Source: Nostoc sp. C052 (GTDB taxonomy: Bacteria > Cyanobacteriota > Cyanobacteriia > Cyanobacteriales > Nostocaceae). From it: a stretch of 64,000 bases of DNA. The DNA lies in NCBI RefSeq assembly GCF_013393905.1, contig NZ_CP040272.1, positions 3,902,001 to 3,966,000 of the forward strand, given 5' to 3'. Positions within the stretch are counted from its first letter, which is position 1. Every line of letters begins with the position of its first letter. The position numbers and the translations under genes are program-made. A model generated the notes under the pieces. The model was not told the origin of the DNA, searched no databases, and saw only the letters and a list, made by a program, of their open reading frames with translations. Below are positions 34,817 through 44,304 of the stretch, one piece after another.

Positions 34817-36172
34817 TCAAGAAAGTAAGCGTTGCTCAAATTGCAAAGCTTTTTGAGGTTCGGGAATTTGTGATGCTAAAACTTTCACAAATTCTGCACG
34901 AGAAATGTGCCCAGAAGATTTAACAGCTTTTTGAACTATAAACTTAGCTATTGGGCCAATCAAATTAGCCAATTCTCGCTCACACTGATTTACAAAGCTG
35001 TCACTGATTTCTTGAGGCTCTTGAATTGGTAAATTATTGGACTTAATTTCAATCTTAGTAGTAAGCTCCTGTAGGAGAGTGGGTTTCTCTAGTAGAAACA
35101 TTGTTTTCTTCTTAAAATCAATTTGTTGATTTTCTCGAAGATAAAGGGCTAATTGACTAACTAATTCTTCAAAATTGGATGCTGACGCCGAAACTTGTCG
35201 TAATAATCTTGAGGCAACAGGGCCAACAAATTCTAAAAGAATCGTTTCTAAGCGGTTGTAATTTTCCGCAGACAGGATAGAAGCAGACGAATAACCAATT
35301 GAGTTTGGTTGAGAAAGTGAAGCTTGAGGCGGTTGGGTAAAAGACGGTGTTTGAAGTGATTGTGCTAGCACCTGTAGAACTTCAGCCGCAGACTGATAGC
35401 GCTGCTTAAAGTGGTGTAGCACCATCTTAGATAGCACAGATGCTAACCCAAAACTGACGTTAGCTTGATGCTGCCAAGAAATTTCTCCTGTATCTGGGTC
35501 TTCCTCAAAGTTTATCGGATGTACCCCCGTCAGCGATTGAATACCAATAATACCCAAGGAATAAATATCGCTGTTGGGGCGGGGCTTACCTTGCCCCTGT
35601 TCTGTAGACATATATCCTGGGGTGCCAATGATAATAGTAGCCCCAGTTTGCCCTGGAATTGTCAGCAGTTGAGTTTGGACTTGTTTAACTGCGCCAAAGT
35701 CAATCAGCACTAACTTACCGTCTTGTTGTCGTCTAATTATATTGTCCGGCTTGATATCTCGATGGATAACGTTGTGGCTGTGAATAAATTGCAGAATACC
35801 TAGAACCTGTTGGAGCAGTTGAATTACTTGATTTTCTGTCCAAGGTTGATTGGGTAATAGTTCTGCTTTCAAAGTATGCCCTTCAATGAACTCTTGCACC
35901 AAGAAGAACTCTTGGTTATCTTCAAAATAGGCTAAAAGCCGAGGAATTTGGTCATGGTTGCCCAGTTGCTCTAGTGTTTCTGCCTCACTGCTAAATAGCC
36001 GTCTAGCAGTTTCGAGAAATTCAGGGCTACGACTGACGGGCTTAAGGTGTTTGACAACGCATTTCGGGAAACCTGGTCGATGGGTATCTTGGGCTATGTA
36101 GGTTTGACCGAATCCACCTCCCCCTAAAACTTGGAGGACTTGGTAACGTCCGTCTAATAATTGTCCTAACAT
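34817..36172 (-). CDS. Serine/threonine protein kinase with duplicated C-terminal domain
   Basis: A 451-residue Hanks-type kinase. The kinase domain (about 8-270) has the glycine loop VLGGGGFGQTY, Lys in CVVKHL, HRDIKPDN, DFGAVK and GTPGYMSTEQ, so it should be active. The C-terminus holds two copies of an about 55-residue helical unit (LETILLEFVGPVASRLLRQV... and CERELANLIGPIAKFIVQKA...), a cyanobacterial domain of the DUF8082 type found in kinases. There is no transmembrane segment, so it is cytosolic. Target unknown. Confidence 0.92.
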   Translation of the reverse strand: MLGQLLDGRYQVLQVLGGGGFGQTYIAQDTHRPGFPKCVVKHLKPVSRSPEFLETARRLFSSEAETLEQLGNHDQIPRLLAYFEDNQEFFLVQEFIEGHTLKAELLPNQPWTENQVIQLLQQVLGILQFIHSHNVIHRDIKPDNIIRRQQDGKLVLIDFGAVKQVQTQLLTIPGQTGATIIIGTPGYMSTEQGQGKPRPNSDIYSLGIIGIQSLTGVHPINFEEDPDTGEISWQHQANVSFGLASVLSKMVLHHFKQRYQSAAEVLQVLAQSLQTPSFTQPPQASLSQPNSIGYSSASILSAENYNRLETILLEFVGPVASRLLRQVSASASNFEELVSQLALYLRENQQIDFKKKTMFLLEKPTLLQELTTKIEIKSNNLPIQEPQEISDSFVNQCERELANLIGPIAKFIVQKAVKSSGHISRAEFVKVLASQIPEPQKALQFEQRLLS

Positions 36173-36338
36173 TGTGTCACAAGCCTTAAGTCCTCAGATT
36201 AATCTTGGCATAACTGCTAGCTTTGGCAAGGTTGGTTGAGACAAAAACTAGGTAGGTAATGCTAAAATTTCGAGGTTTGTTGAGAATTTTACTACAAGCT
36301 CATGACTCCCTAGACTCCAAATCGGCTTGGAGCCATAT

Positions 36339-36662
36339 TTATTGTTGAAGCTTTAATTCCTTAGAAGTCGGCAGTGTCTCAATTTTTGAAGTAGTTCCTG
36401 GTTGAGAGGCTACGCTAACTTCTCCTAGTGAAGTTTTATTTACAAAATAGGTGATTCCCCGAAAGCTCAATTTATAGCTTACGGGTGTTATGGGAAGTTC
36501 TGCTGATTTGGTATTTGGATCAACAGGATAGTTAACGCCACGATACATCAGGTTATAAGCTGGCCCAATTTGAGCAACTGGTTGAAACGGCTGTTGTGTT
36601 TTGTTGCTGCCAGCTTTGTTTGGGTCGTATTCGTAGCTCAGACCACGATAGTAAAGTTTCAT
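36339..36662 (-). CDS. DUF4278 domain protein
   Basis: A 107-residue cyanobacterial protein with three repeats of the short DUF4278 motif: YYRGLSYEYDPN, MYRGVNYPVDPN and SFRGITYFVNK. Function is unknown; such proteins are often stress-responsive. It starts with ATG 36662 and has its own promoter region toward 36939. Confidence 0.8.
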   Translation of the reverse strand: MKLYYRGLSYEYDPNKAGSNKTQQPFQPVAQIGPAYNLMYRGVNYPVDPNTKSAELPITPVSYKLSFRGITYFVNKTSLGEVSVASQPGTTSKIETLPTSKELKLQQ

Positions 36663-36938
36663 ATTTTTCGGCTCCTGAATAACTCTTGTTCAACAATGCC
36701 AATGACTTATCAGAGGTTAATTGAAGAGTTATGCATGAACTAATGTAAACCTACACTTTTTAAGGAACTGGTTAAAGGATTAGGCGTCTAGAGTGAGGAG
36801 TAATTGGGCATTGGGTATGGTTATTTTCCTTGTCACCCTGCTCCTCTGCCCCCAACCTCCCGTATGCTTACCCTTTTCATTCGGGGGTTGCGTGGTTAAC
36901 AATGGGTTGAATGTTTTTTAAATAAATAATTCAACTTT

Positions 36939-37193
36939 ATGGCTAGAACTGCAAATGAATATGCCGTATTCCTCCTACTGGAAAGCGGCCACCGGGAAGA
37001 AGTGCGTTTTCCGACTATTCAAGAGTTTCAGAAGTGGTATAGTGGCGAACTTGTGCCAAAATCTGCTTCTAATGACTTTATTAGCGTGCCGATTAAAAAT
37101 ATTCAAGGGGAATATATGGTAATACGCCCTTCTCGGATCGTGGCAATCCGGGTAGAACCCGTTTTTAGTTCCAGTGTTGAAAGATTCAACTAA
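36939..37193 (+). CDS. Small conserved hypothetical protein upstream of mltA
   Basis: An 84-residue soluble protein (MARTANEYAVFLLLESGHRE...). The stop TAA at 37193 abuts the mltA ATG at 37194, so the two are certainly co-transcribed and probably translationally coupled. It has no signal peptide, so a direct role in the periplasm is unlikely. Family not recognised. Confidence 0.75.
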   Translation: MARTANEYAVFLLLESGHREEVRFPTIQEFQKWYSGELVPKSASNDFISVPIKNIQGEYMVIRPSRIVAIRVEPVFSSSVERFN

Positions 37194-38447
37194 ATGATGA
37201 GAAAAACCCTTGCTTTCCTTTCCTTGAGTCTGGGAATTGCCCTTGTAAATCCTCTCTGGACGGCTGTTGCTCAGGTTCCTAACTTACTACCGTTACCAAT
37301 ACCGACTACTCCTGATTTCTCGCCTATACCAATACCAATCACTCCTGAAGTAACGCCGCCCCTAAAACCAATTGCTATCGGCAGCAATTGTACGCTGCGG
37401 CAGACTTGCTTGGGTTGGGATGAGCAACTTTGGGGTCAAAAAGGCGATCGCAATGCGTTGTTGGCTTCTATTGACAATAGTTTGCTTTACCTAACAAAGA
37501 GTGAGGCGATCGCAGCATATCAAAATTATCCGATGAGGGAAATTACCCTCGATCGCGTCCGCCGGAGTTTGGTACGCTTCCGCCAACTGGTTGTCAGTTC
37601 TAAGTCAGCAGCGCAATTACAAGCGGCTGTCCGCCGTGAGTTTGTCTTCTACCAGTCTGTGGGCAATGATGGCAAGGGTACTGTTAAGTTCACCGCTTAC
37701 TACGAACCTGTTTATACCGCTAGCCGCGTCAGGACTGCAATATATAAATATCCTCTTTATCGGCTACCACCTGATTTCAGCCAATGGCCTAAACCCCACC
37801 CAAAACGCATTGATTTGGAAGGGAAAGACGGTTTACAAGGGAATAAGAGCAAATTGCGCGGTTTAGAACTGTTATGGTTTCGCGATCGCCTAGACGCATA
37901 CATGGTACATATCCAAGGTTCTGCCCAAATTAAATTAACTAATGGCAAAACAACATCAGTTGGCTATGCAGGTGGAACTGATTACCCTTGGACTAGTATC
38001 GGCAAAGAAATAGCCAAAGATGGCAAACTTCCACTAAATGGATTGACGTTACCACGTATGGTTGCTTTTTTCCGAGCAAAGCCGCAGGAGTTGAGCAATT
38101 ATCTACCACGTTGGGAACGATTTATTTTCTTCCAAGAAACTGGTGGTACCGCAGCTACAGGCAGTATTCATGTGCCAGTGACGGCAGAACGTTCCATTGC
38201 TACAGATAAGTCTCTCATGCCACCGGGAGCGCTAGCGTTGATTTACAACTCATTTCCCTATCCTGCTGGTCGTGGCAAACTAGAGAATCGTACCGTCAGC
38301 CGTTTTGTGCTTGACCAAGATACAGGAAGCGCCATCAAAGGCCCAGGACGAGTTGATTATTTCATGGGGTCTGGTAAACTAGCAGGCGATCGCGCTGGCA
38401 TCACAGGCGGCAATGGTTCACTATATTATCTGCTGCTTAAGGAATAA
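37194..38447 (+). CDS. mltA: Membrane-bound lytic murein transglycosylase A
   Basis: MltA cleaves the glycan strands of peptidoglycan with formation of 1,6-anhydroMurNAc. The 417-residue protein has an N-terminal signal segment (LSLGIALVNPLWTAVAQ), a proline-rich linker, the double-psi barrel region (FTAYYEPVYTASR, GLELLWFRDRLDAYMVHIQG) and the C-terminal 3D domain with the catalytic Asp (LDQDTGSAIKGPGRVDYFMG). No lipobox is apparent. It is coupled to the preceding 84-residue gene. Confidence 0.95.
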   Translation: MMRKTLAFLSLSLGIALVNPLWTAVAQVPNLLPLPIPTTPDFSPIPIPITPEVTPPLKPIAIGSNCTLRQTCLGWDEQLWGQKGDRNALLASIDNSLLYLTKSEAIAAYQNYPMREITLDRVRRSLVRFRQLVVSSKSAAQLQAAVRREFVFYQSVGNDGKGTVKFTAYYEPVYTASRVRTAIYKYPLYRLPPDFSQWPKPHPKRIDLEGKDGLQGNKSKLRGLELLWFRDRLDAYMVHIQGSAQIKLTNGKTTSVGYAGGTDYPWTSIGKEIAKDGKLPLNGLTLPRMVAFFRAKPQELSNYLPRWERFIFFQETGGTAATGSIHVPVTAERSIATDKSLMPPGALALIYNSFPYPAGRGKLENRTVSRFVLDQDTGSAIKGPGRVDYFMGSGKLAGDRAGITGGNGSLYYLLLKE

Positions 38448-38518
38448 AGTTAGGAGTTAGGAGTTAGGAGTTATTAATTGAAAACTTATCACTCATCACT
38501 CCTCACTCCTCACTTTCT

Positions 38519-39388
38519 TTAATATGGCGGATAAGCAAAATCATCTTCATCAGCATAAACGTAAGAATTGGAAACTCCTGCCATTGCCAATTTAGGCGTT
38601 TCTGATTTGATAGGTTCCTTGCCAAAATCTTTGTATTCTTCAAAAGTCTTACAAATCATTGCAGACTCAAGAGCATCGGAAGCAATTAAATATTGCGTTA
38701 AAGTCCCGACAGTGGGATGTTTGTAGTCTACAGTTGAAGCTACCAAAACCGTATTTGGTTCAATACCTCTTTCTTCACACTCAATGATGGGGCAAAAAAT
38801 TCCGTGAGCATGGAACAAAGGCCCTTTTGGTGCTAGAGGTTGCTTACGGTAGACTGCATAAGCTTTTTCTAATTCAGCAACAAATCCACTAACTACTTTG
38901 CCTTGTTGATATTCGCAATAGGTTTTGCTGAAACTCGCTCCGGCAGCACCATTAAGAGTTAGTTGTAATGGTGATTCATGTAAAAACTTTTTATTCTCAC
39001 CCACTATAAAAATTAAATAACGAGTAAAGGTTTTAAATTTAAGTTTGTCGGCTAAAAAAGCATCATAATTCTCTTTGAGCGTACCTAGTTTTAGACCACT
39101 TTCCCGGTCTTTGACAGATAATGGACCCCGACGCACTATAACCAGGCGTGGAGTAGGGGTAATAAATACCGTTTCGACTCCAGAAGTAAATTCATGCTCC
39201 ACTTGCTGCCAATTCTCATCTGGCACAAAGCCAACAGCATTAGCATTATCTAGCTTAATCGCCAAACCGTGGGATTGTATGCCATCTGTGCCATACCGAG
39301 GATTAATCATCTGACACCAGGGAAGGACTTGAGAAGGCGGTGCATTGAATTTCTCGTCTTCAAAGTCGAAATTAGCAGATGCTTTCAT
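38519..39388 (-). CDS. DUF5895-like conserved cyanobacterial protein
   Basis: A 289-residue soluble protein (MKASANFDFEDEKFNAPPSQVLPWCQMINPRYG). It resembles Nostocales proteins called DUF5895, of unknown role; the assignment is from memory of the N-terminal pattern and is not certain. The C-terminal 30 residues are acidic and aromatic (YVYADEDDFAYPPY). It is divergent from the GH116 gene. Confidence 0.6.
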   Translation of the reverse strand: MKASANFDFEDEKFNAPPSQVLPWCQMINPRYGTDGIQSHGLAIKLDNANAVGFVPDENWQQVEHEFTSGVETVFITPTPRLVIVRRGPLSVKDRESGLKLGTLKENYDAFLADKLKFKTFTRYLIFIVGENKKFLHESPLQLTLNGAAGASFSKTYCEYQQGKVVSGFVAELEKAYAVYRKQPLAPKGPLFHAHGIFCPIIECEERGIEPNTVLVASTVDYKHPTVGTLTQYLIASDALESAMICKTFEEYKDFGKEPIKSETPKLAMAGVSNSYVYADEDDFAYPPY

Positions 39389-39848
39389 CGTTTTAGGCTA
39401 TCAAAGTGTTTTATTGAACAAGTTTATCGGCAGGGTGCTGATCCTGGGGAACCAGAAGCAAAGCGTTGGTACGATCTTCACTCGTTCCTGACGCGTTGCA
39501 GGAGGAAGATACCATCAAACTAGTGTGGTAGTTTTTCTAGATTAAGACAGAATCAATCTATGTTGCAATCCCTGTTTCTTTGGTAACAACAGATCCTTAT
39601 CAAAAAATTGGGTCTTAAACCCGCCCAATAGGCACGCTACGGTCATACATTATTTACTAAGCAACTACTAAGCAACAATTAACCCGTTTGAACGACGTAT
39701 TAACTGTACGTTGCTAGAAGCAATTTGCCCTAACCGTTTTGCTGACCTTAAATCTGTTAGTTTTTTTACTTCACACGGTCGCCTCTTGAGAAAAATCGTA
39801 CATCGCGCTAGTCTTCATGGACGTAACTGCACACTGTAACATTAGGCG
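39389..39848. other. Divergent intergenic region upstream of the GH116 gene
   Basis: 460 bases. A frame at 39269-39523 overlaps the start of the DUF5895-like gene and lacks coding character. No repeat or clear promoter was identified. Confidence 0.45.
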
Positions 39849-42308
39849 ATGACAAATCAACTCTCTCCGAAAATTCCCTCTTGCACTTGGAAACGTCCTA
39901 TCGGCTTAGGCTGGGACAAACCTTATACCGTCCGCTACGCAAGTAATATCGATGATGGCCCTTGGCATGGTATGCCTTTAGGTGGCTTTGGTGCAGGCTG
40001 CATCGGTCGTTCTTCACGGGGAGATTTTAACCTGTGGCACATCGACGGTGGTGAGCATACCTTCAAAAACGTTCCCGCTTGTCAATTCAGTGTGTTTGAG
40101 TCCAATGGTACATCTTCCCAAGCCTACGCTTTATCTACCCAAGCACCCGATGATGGTACTCTCAAGGCTTGGCAGTGGTATCCAGCCAATAATAAAGCAG
40201 AGGGGCAGAGGGGCAGAGGGGCAGAGGGGCAGGAAGAAATCTTTAGTATCTCTAACACAGGGACTTATCACGCGCTATACCCACGTAGTTGGTTTGTGTA
40301 TGAAAATGTATTTCAAGCACAGTTGACTTGTGAGCAATTTTCCCCAATTTGGGCAGGTAATTATCAAGAAACTAGCTACCCAGTGGCAATATTCCTCTGG
40401 AATGCCCACAATCCAACAGATGCACCGATTACTCTCAGCATTATGCTCACTTGGCAAAATATGGTGGGTTGGTTTACAAATGCTCTCAAATCTCCTCAAG
40501 TGCGGGTGCGCGATGATGGTAGTCCGGTTTACGAATACCAACCACGCTGGGGCGAAAGTCAAGGAAACTATAACCAAATAGTTGAAAATACACAACACTT
40601 TGGCTGTGTTTTAGGTCGGGTTGCTAGTGATGAAGCATTACAAGAAGGTGATGGAACATGGTGCATTGCGACGCTGAAGCATCCCCAAGTAGAAATATTT
40701 CACCACAGCCGATGGAATCCTGAAGGAACGGGTGAGGAAGTATGGCAAAGTTTTGCTGAAGATGGCTCTTTGCCCAATTATCTTGATGCCACTCCAGCAG
40801 TAAATAATACACAGCTAGGGGCTGCGATGGCACTCCGTTTTACTCTCCAACCAGGCGAAACTCTGGAAATCCCCTTTGTCCTGGCTTGGGATTTACCCAT
40901 CACAGAATTTGCGGCTGGAGTTAACTATTACCGCAGATATACGGACTTTTTTGATAAAAGTGGAAATAATGCTTGGGCGATCGCATCTACTGCCCTACAA
41001 GAATATCAAAACTGGCGATCGCAAATTCAAGCTTGGCAAAAACCTATTCTCGACCGGGAAGATTTACCCAACTGGTTTAAAATGGCTCTATTTAATGAGC
41101 TTTACGACCTTACCAGTGGTGGTACTCTCTGGAGTGCAGCATCAGAACTTGACCCCATCGGTCAGTTTGCGGTGCTGGAGTGCTTAGATTATCGTTGGTA
41201 TGAAAGTCTAGATGTGCGGTTGTATGGCTCTTTTGCCCTACTGATGCTGTTTCCAGAATTAGAAAAGTCAGTAATTCGAGCATTTGCACGGGCAATTCCT
41301 CAAGGTGATGATACTCCGCGAATCATCGGTTATTACATGACAATTAAAGCAGAAAGCCCGATCGCCGTTCGCAAAGTTGCAGGTGCAACACCCCACGATT
41401 TAGGCGCACCGAATGAACACGTTTGGCAAAAAACCAACTACACCAGCTATCAAGACTGCAACTTGTGGAAAGATTTGGGTAGTGATTTTGTCTTGCAAGT
41501 ATACCGTGATTTTCTGCTCACGGGTGCTGACGATGTGGAATTCTTAGCAGATTGTTGGAATGCGATCGTTCAAACCCTTGACTACCTGAAAACCTTTGAC
41601 CTTGATCGCGATGGGATTCCTGAAAATTCTGGTGCGCCTGACCAAACCTTTGATGATTGGCGGTTACAAGGAGTCAGCGCCTATTGTGGGGGGTTATGGT
41701 TAGCAGCACTAGAGGCTGCGATCGCAATCAGCGATATTTTATTAACTTACCAGACAGGTAACACAACAGAGTTGGCGGTTCAAAAATCCATCTATGAAAC
41801 TTGGTTAAAACAATCTCGCCCGATCTACGACGAAAAACTTTGGAATGGAAAATATTACCGACTTGATAGTGAAAGTGGTTCCGATGTGGTGATGGCAGAT
41901 CAATTGTGCGGACAGTTTTATGCTCGTCTGCTGGACTTACCTGATATTGTACCGAGCGATCGCGCTCTTTCTGCCCTGAAAACTGTTTATGATGCTTGCT
42001 TTTTGAAGTTCTGCAATGGTGAGTTTGGTGCTGCTAATGGTGTTCGTCCTGACGGTTCACCAGAAAATCCCCAAGCGACTCATCCCTTAGAAGTTTGGAC
42101 GGGAATAAACTTTGGACTGGCGGCTTTTCTCGTACAAACGGGAATGAAGGATGAAGCATTGAAGTTGACACAAGCTGTAGTGCAGCAAATTTATGATAAT
42201 GGTCTGCAATTTCGCACACCAGAGGCGATCACCGCAGCAGGTACTTTTCGCGCTAGCACTTACTTACGGCCAATGGCGATTTGGGGAATTTACTTAGTTA
42301 TTAATTAG
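39849..42308 (+). CDS. GH116 family beta-glycosidase (bile-acid glucosidase/GBA2-like)
   Basis: An 819-residue enzyme of glycoside hydrolase family 116, which includes non-lysosomal glucosylceramidase and archaeal beta-glucosidases/xylosidases. MPLGGFGAGCIGRSSRGDF is the family N-terminal motif; FNELYDLTSGGTLW contains the probable nucleophile Glu417, and GAPDQTFDDW (595-604) the probable acid/base Asp. There is no signal peptide. A short repeat-encoded insert (about residues 116-129, KAEGQRGRGAEGQE) interrupts the N-terminal beta domain. The natural substrate is unknown. Confidence 0.93.
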   Translation: MTNQLSPKIPSCTWKRPIGLGWDKPYTVRYASNIDDGPWHGMPLGGFGAGCIGRSSRGDFNLWHIDGGEHTFKNVPACQFSVFESNGTSSQAYALSTQAPDDGTLKAWQWYPANNKAEGQRGRGAEGQEEIFSISNTGTYHALYPRSWFVYENVFQAQLTCEQFSPIWAGNYQETSYPVAIFLWNAHNPTDAPITLSIMLTWQNMVGWFTNALKSPQVRVRDDGSPVYEYQPRWGESQGNYNQIVENTQHFGCVLGRVASDEALQEGDGTWCIATLKHPQVEIFHHSRWNPEGTGEEVWQSFAEDGSLPNYLDATPAVNNTQLGAAMALRFTLQPGETLEIPFVLAWDLPITEFAAGVNYYRRYTDFFDKSGNNAWAIASTALQEYQNWRSQIQAWQKPILDREDLPNWFKMALFNELYDLTSGGTLWSAASELDPIGQFAVLECLDYRWYESLDVRLYGSFALLMLFPELEKSVIRAFARAIPQGDDTPRIIGYYMTIKAESPIAVRKVAGATPHDLGAPNEHVWQKTNYTSYQDCNLWKDLGSDFVLQVYRDFLLTGADDVEFLADCWNAIVQTLDYLKTFDLDRDGIPENSGAPDQTFDDWRLQGVSAYCGGLWLAALEAAIAISDILLTYQTGNTTELAVQKSIYETWLKQSRPIYDEKLWNGKYYRLDSESGSDVVMADQLCGQFYARLLDLPDIVPSDRALSALKTVYDACFLKFCNGEFGAANGVRPDGSPENPQATHPLEVWTGINFGLAAFLVQTGMKDEALKLTQAVVQQIYDNGLQFRTPEAITAAGTFRASTYLRPMAIWGIYLVIN
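40195..40232 (+). repeat. GAGGGGCA octamer repeat inside the GH116 gene
   Basis: About four copies of GAGGGGCA within the coding frame, adding residues GQRGRGAEGQ. The same unit occurs intergenically at about 800-830 and 47150-47165. Confidence 0.88.
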
Positions 42309-42327
42309 ACATCTCCAAAAAAGAATG

Positions 42328-42355
42328 TAGAGACGTAGCACTGCTACGTCTCTAC
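42328..42355. terminator. Perfect hairpin downstream of the GH116 gene
   Basis: GTAGAGACGTAGC pairs perfectly with GCTACGTCTCTAC around a short loop, 20 bases after the stop. No T-tract follows, so it may stabilise the mRNA end or be another repeat. Confidence 0.55.
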
Positions 42356-42421
42356 AAGGGTTTTGGATAACGCATATTTCAATTCCAATACAGTTCAGAA
42401 TGAGCAACAAAACACTTGTAA

Positions 42422-42442
42422 AGACGGCGATTTATCGCGTCT
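42422..42442. repeat. GACGCGAT hairpin repeat
   Basis: AGACGgCGAT-tt-ATCGCGTCT; member of the dispersed palindrome family. Confidence 0.7.
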
Positions 42443-42769
42443 TGTTTTATCGTGTCTCGAAACCCCAAAATCTTTGCCAGTAGCCCTTCACACAAGCGTA
42501 TTGATTTAAATTCGGTCGATGTCTATTTATGATTTTATTTTCTGAGTGTTTCCGGAAGTCAAGGAAAATTTCAGTAATGGTAAGAGTTGAAGGATTGAGA
42601 ATTCAAGATTACTGTTTCAAAGAATGCAAATATTACTAGCTCTAGCTATAAATATTGCTAATATTTCCCCGACTACGTTCACAATCAAAAGCTAGGTTTA
42701 TGAAGTACCTACTCCTGCATTCAACAGCAAAGTTCATTCAAATAGTGATGCTGCGTGTTTTGTTTGGCA

Positions 42770-43063
42770 ATGATTAACCAATACTGGGGCATACGCTTAA
42801 ACCTCTACAATTTGCGTAACTTAGCTACAGGTGCATTTCTCCAGGGTTTAGCAGAATTAGCTCAAACTTTGGAATGTGAAGCGCTATTAGTTAGGCAGAG
42901 TATTACTAAACTGGATTCAAATTATAACCCGTGGATAGCTAATTGGCAAGAAATCCATTATGTAGTAGTTGTCTGGAAAGTTAGAGGCGATCGCACATTG
43001 ATTTCTGCTCCAGATACCTGCTTTTGCATCCAGAGTTTGAATCTAGCTGGTTCTTCTACCTAA
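42770..43063 (+). CDS. Small hypothetical protein
   Basis: A 97-residue reading frame (MINQYWGIRLNLYNLRNLATGAF...) that has plausible amino-acid composition, one possible helix and a C-terminal aromatic/Cys region. There is no clear ribosome site; the frame can also be opened at GTG 42755. It lies between the GH116 gene and the long hetP leader region. Possibly a real small gene; function unknown. Confidence 0.45.
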   Translation: MINQYWGIRLNLYNLRNLATGAFLQGLAELAQTLECEALLVRQSITKLDSNYNPWIANWQEIHYVVVVWKVRGDRTLISAPDTCFCIQSLNLAGSST

Positions 43064-43089
43064 AATACCCGTTGCCTTAATAACACACA

Positions 43090-43165
43090 AAATCAATGTC
43101 TTCAACCCACGGAGGTGGGTTTCGTCTGTGTAGCCGCGAATTATATTCGCCAGGGCTGGTATTAA
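43090..43165. repeat. Dispersed hairpin + CGCCAGGGCT repeat, copy 2
   Basis: Contains CAACCCACGGAGGTGGGTTT (hairpin), then GTCTGTGTAGCCGCGAATTA and TTCGCCAGGGCTGGTA. Related to 34535-34590. Confidence 0.65.
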
Positions 43166-43792
43166 ATTAGACTTTTCAAATAGCCTCTTAGGCACTCATT
43201 ACAAACTTATAGTAATTGGTGGCTTTCACTACCATTTAGCCAAACTTCCACTACATTTATTTATCATCTCAACTTTATAAATCTGTTAGATATTAATACA
43301 CATATAAATTCCTGCTGAACTTACTTAATAATATTCAGTATTAACTAGCCTTATCTCTATTATTAGATTATCTAATTTTGTACTGACTTAGGCTGCTACA
43401 TCTTTTTTAGTAAAAGCATTCATTTATAGATGTTTTGCTTTACTTAGTTGATGCTTATCCAGGCTATCTATATATAATTACCGCTAACCAGTAATTTTAT
43501 CTCACAACTGAAGCTATATATGATTACTAGCTGATAATCATGAAATATTCATGGTTAGTTTACAGCAATTTTATTGAGATAAGCTGAAGCTGTAGTTTTT
43601 GGAAATCAAAAACTACAAAGGCAATAAGTACAAGTATCTAACTTAACCTATTAAAAAACATGTTAAATCCTATGCCTGGGAGGTTTTTCATCTTCTATTT
43701 ACTAATATTTTTCTAAGTTGTTTTACATCATAGTTAATGGTAATATCTTCTAGTGACTCGACAATAATAAAGGTTTTAAATTGATGTCGGGT

Positions 43793-43809
43793 GAGGGGTA
43801 AGACCCCTC
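43793..43809. promoter_or_regulatory. HetR-type operator (17-bp inverted repeat)
   Basis: GAGGGGTAAGACCCCTC: perfect 7-bp half-sites GAGGGGT/ACCCCTC with a 3-base centre, extended by one base pair on each side (TGAGGGGT-aag-ACCCCTCA). The HetR site described upstream of Anabaena hetP is GAGGGGTCTAACCCCTC, with identical half-sites and spacing. It lies 496 bases before the 44305 gene and about 930 before the hetP-like gene. Confidence 0.85.
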
Positions 43810-44032
43810 AATAATTAGTAGGAAGGGACGAAACTAAAAGTTGCACAATACATAAGTAAGTATAAGAATACATTGAGTAAATTTAACCTATAAATCTGCT
43901 AGCTTAGTAGATGACATTAACGACAAAAAATAGTATAAATACGAATGTCATTGTTACAGCCCAAAGATAAATAATTTTTTTCCAGTAGCCTAAAAAAATA
44001 TGCAAATTTCCCGGAAAATGCCTAATTCAACA

Positions 44033-44046
44033 GTAGTAAGAAATAC
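44033..44046. promoter_or_regulatory. Possible NtcA-binding site
   Basis: GTAGTAAGAAATAC fits GTAN8TAC exactly. It lies 240 bases downstream of the HetR operator and 259 before the next gene. No well-placed TAN3T -10 box was found 22 bases downstream, and this pattern occurs by chance every few kb, so it is weak. Confidence 0.3.
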
Positions 44047-44304
44047 AAGCGCGTGAACAGAGAAAAATTATTGAATTAGGAGTTGAGAAAGTTTAATAAA
44101 ACAAGACTACATCAACCAAAAGCCATGCTGAGATTTTTGTCTTATAAGTCATCTGGCAAGACAAAAGATAAATTTTTACCTTTCACTTACTAACAAGCTA
44201 TAAGCAAAGTTTCCTCCATTCATCAGAGGAAATCTAGATAATTAGGACTGAGCAGCTAACAAATTTGATTAAAAACTTAATTGTTTTTAATCAAGGATCA
44301 GTTC

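Larger units (their letters stand above)
42309..42769. other. Intergenic region after the GH116 gene
   Basis: About 460 bases that contain a perfect hairpin at 42328-42355, the GACGCGAT repeat at 42422-42442 and AT-rich sequence without a gene. Confidence 0.5.
43064..44304. other. Long AT-rich region upstream of the hetP-like cluster
   Basis: 1.2 kb with no reading frame of note. It holds a repeat copy at 43090-43165, the HetR-type operator at 43793-43809, a poor -10 candidate TATAAG at 43861, and a GTAN8TAC site at 44033-44046. Long untranslated upstream regions are known for heterocyst genes, including hetP. Confidence 0.6.

Noticed and set aside
39269..39523. 84-codon plus-strand ORF overlapping the start of the DUF5895-like gene
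   Set aside because: No ribosome site, and composition rich in Arg/Cys/His typical of a shadow frame.
44005..44016. DIF-type TCCGGA heterocyst promoter motif
   Set aside because: Sequence is CCCGGA, one base off, and no -10 element is placed correctly after it.
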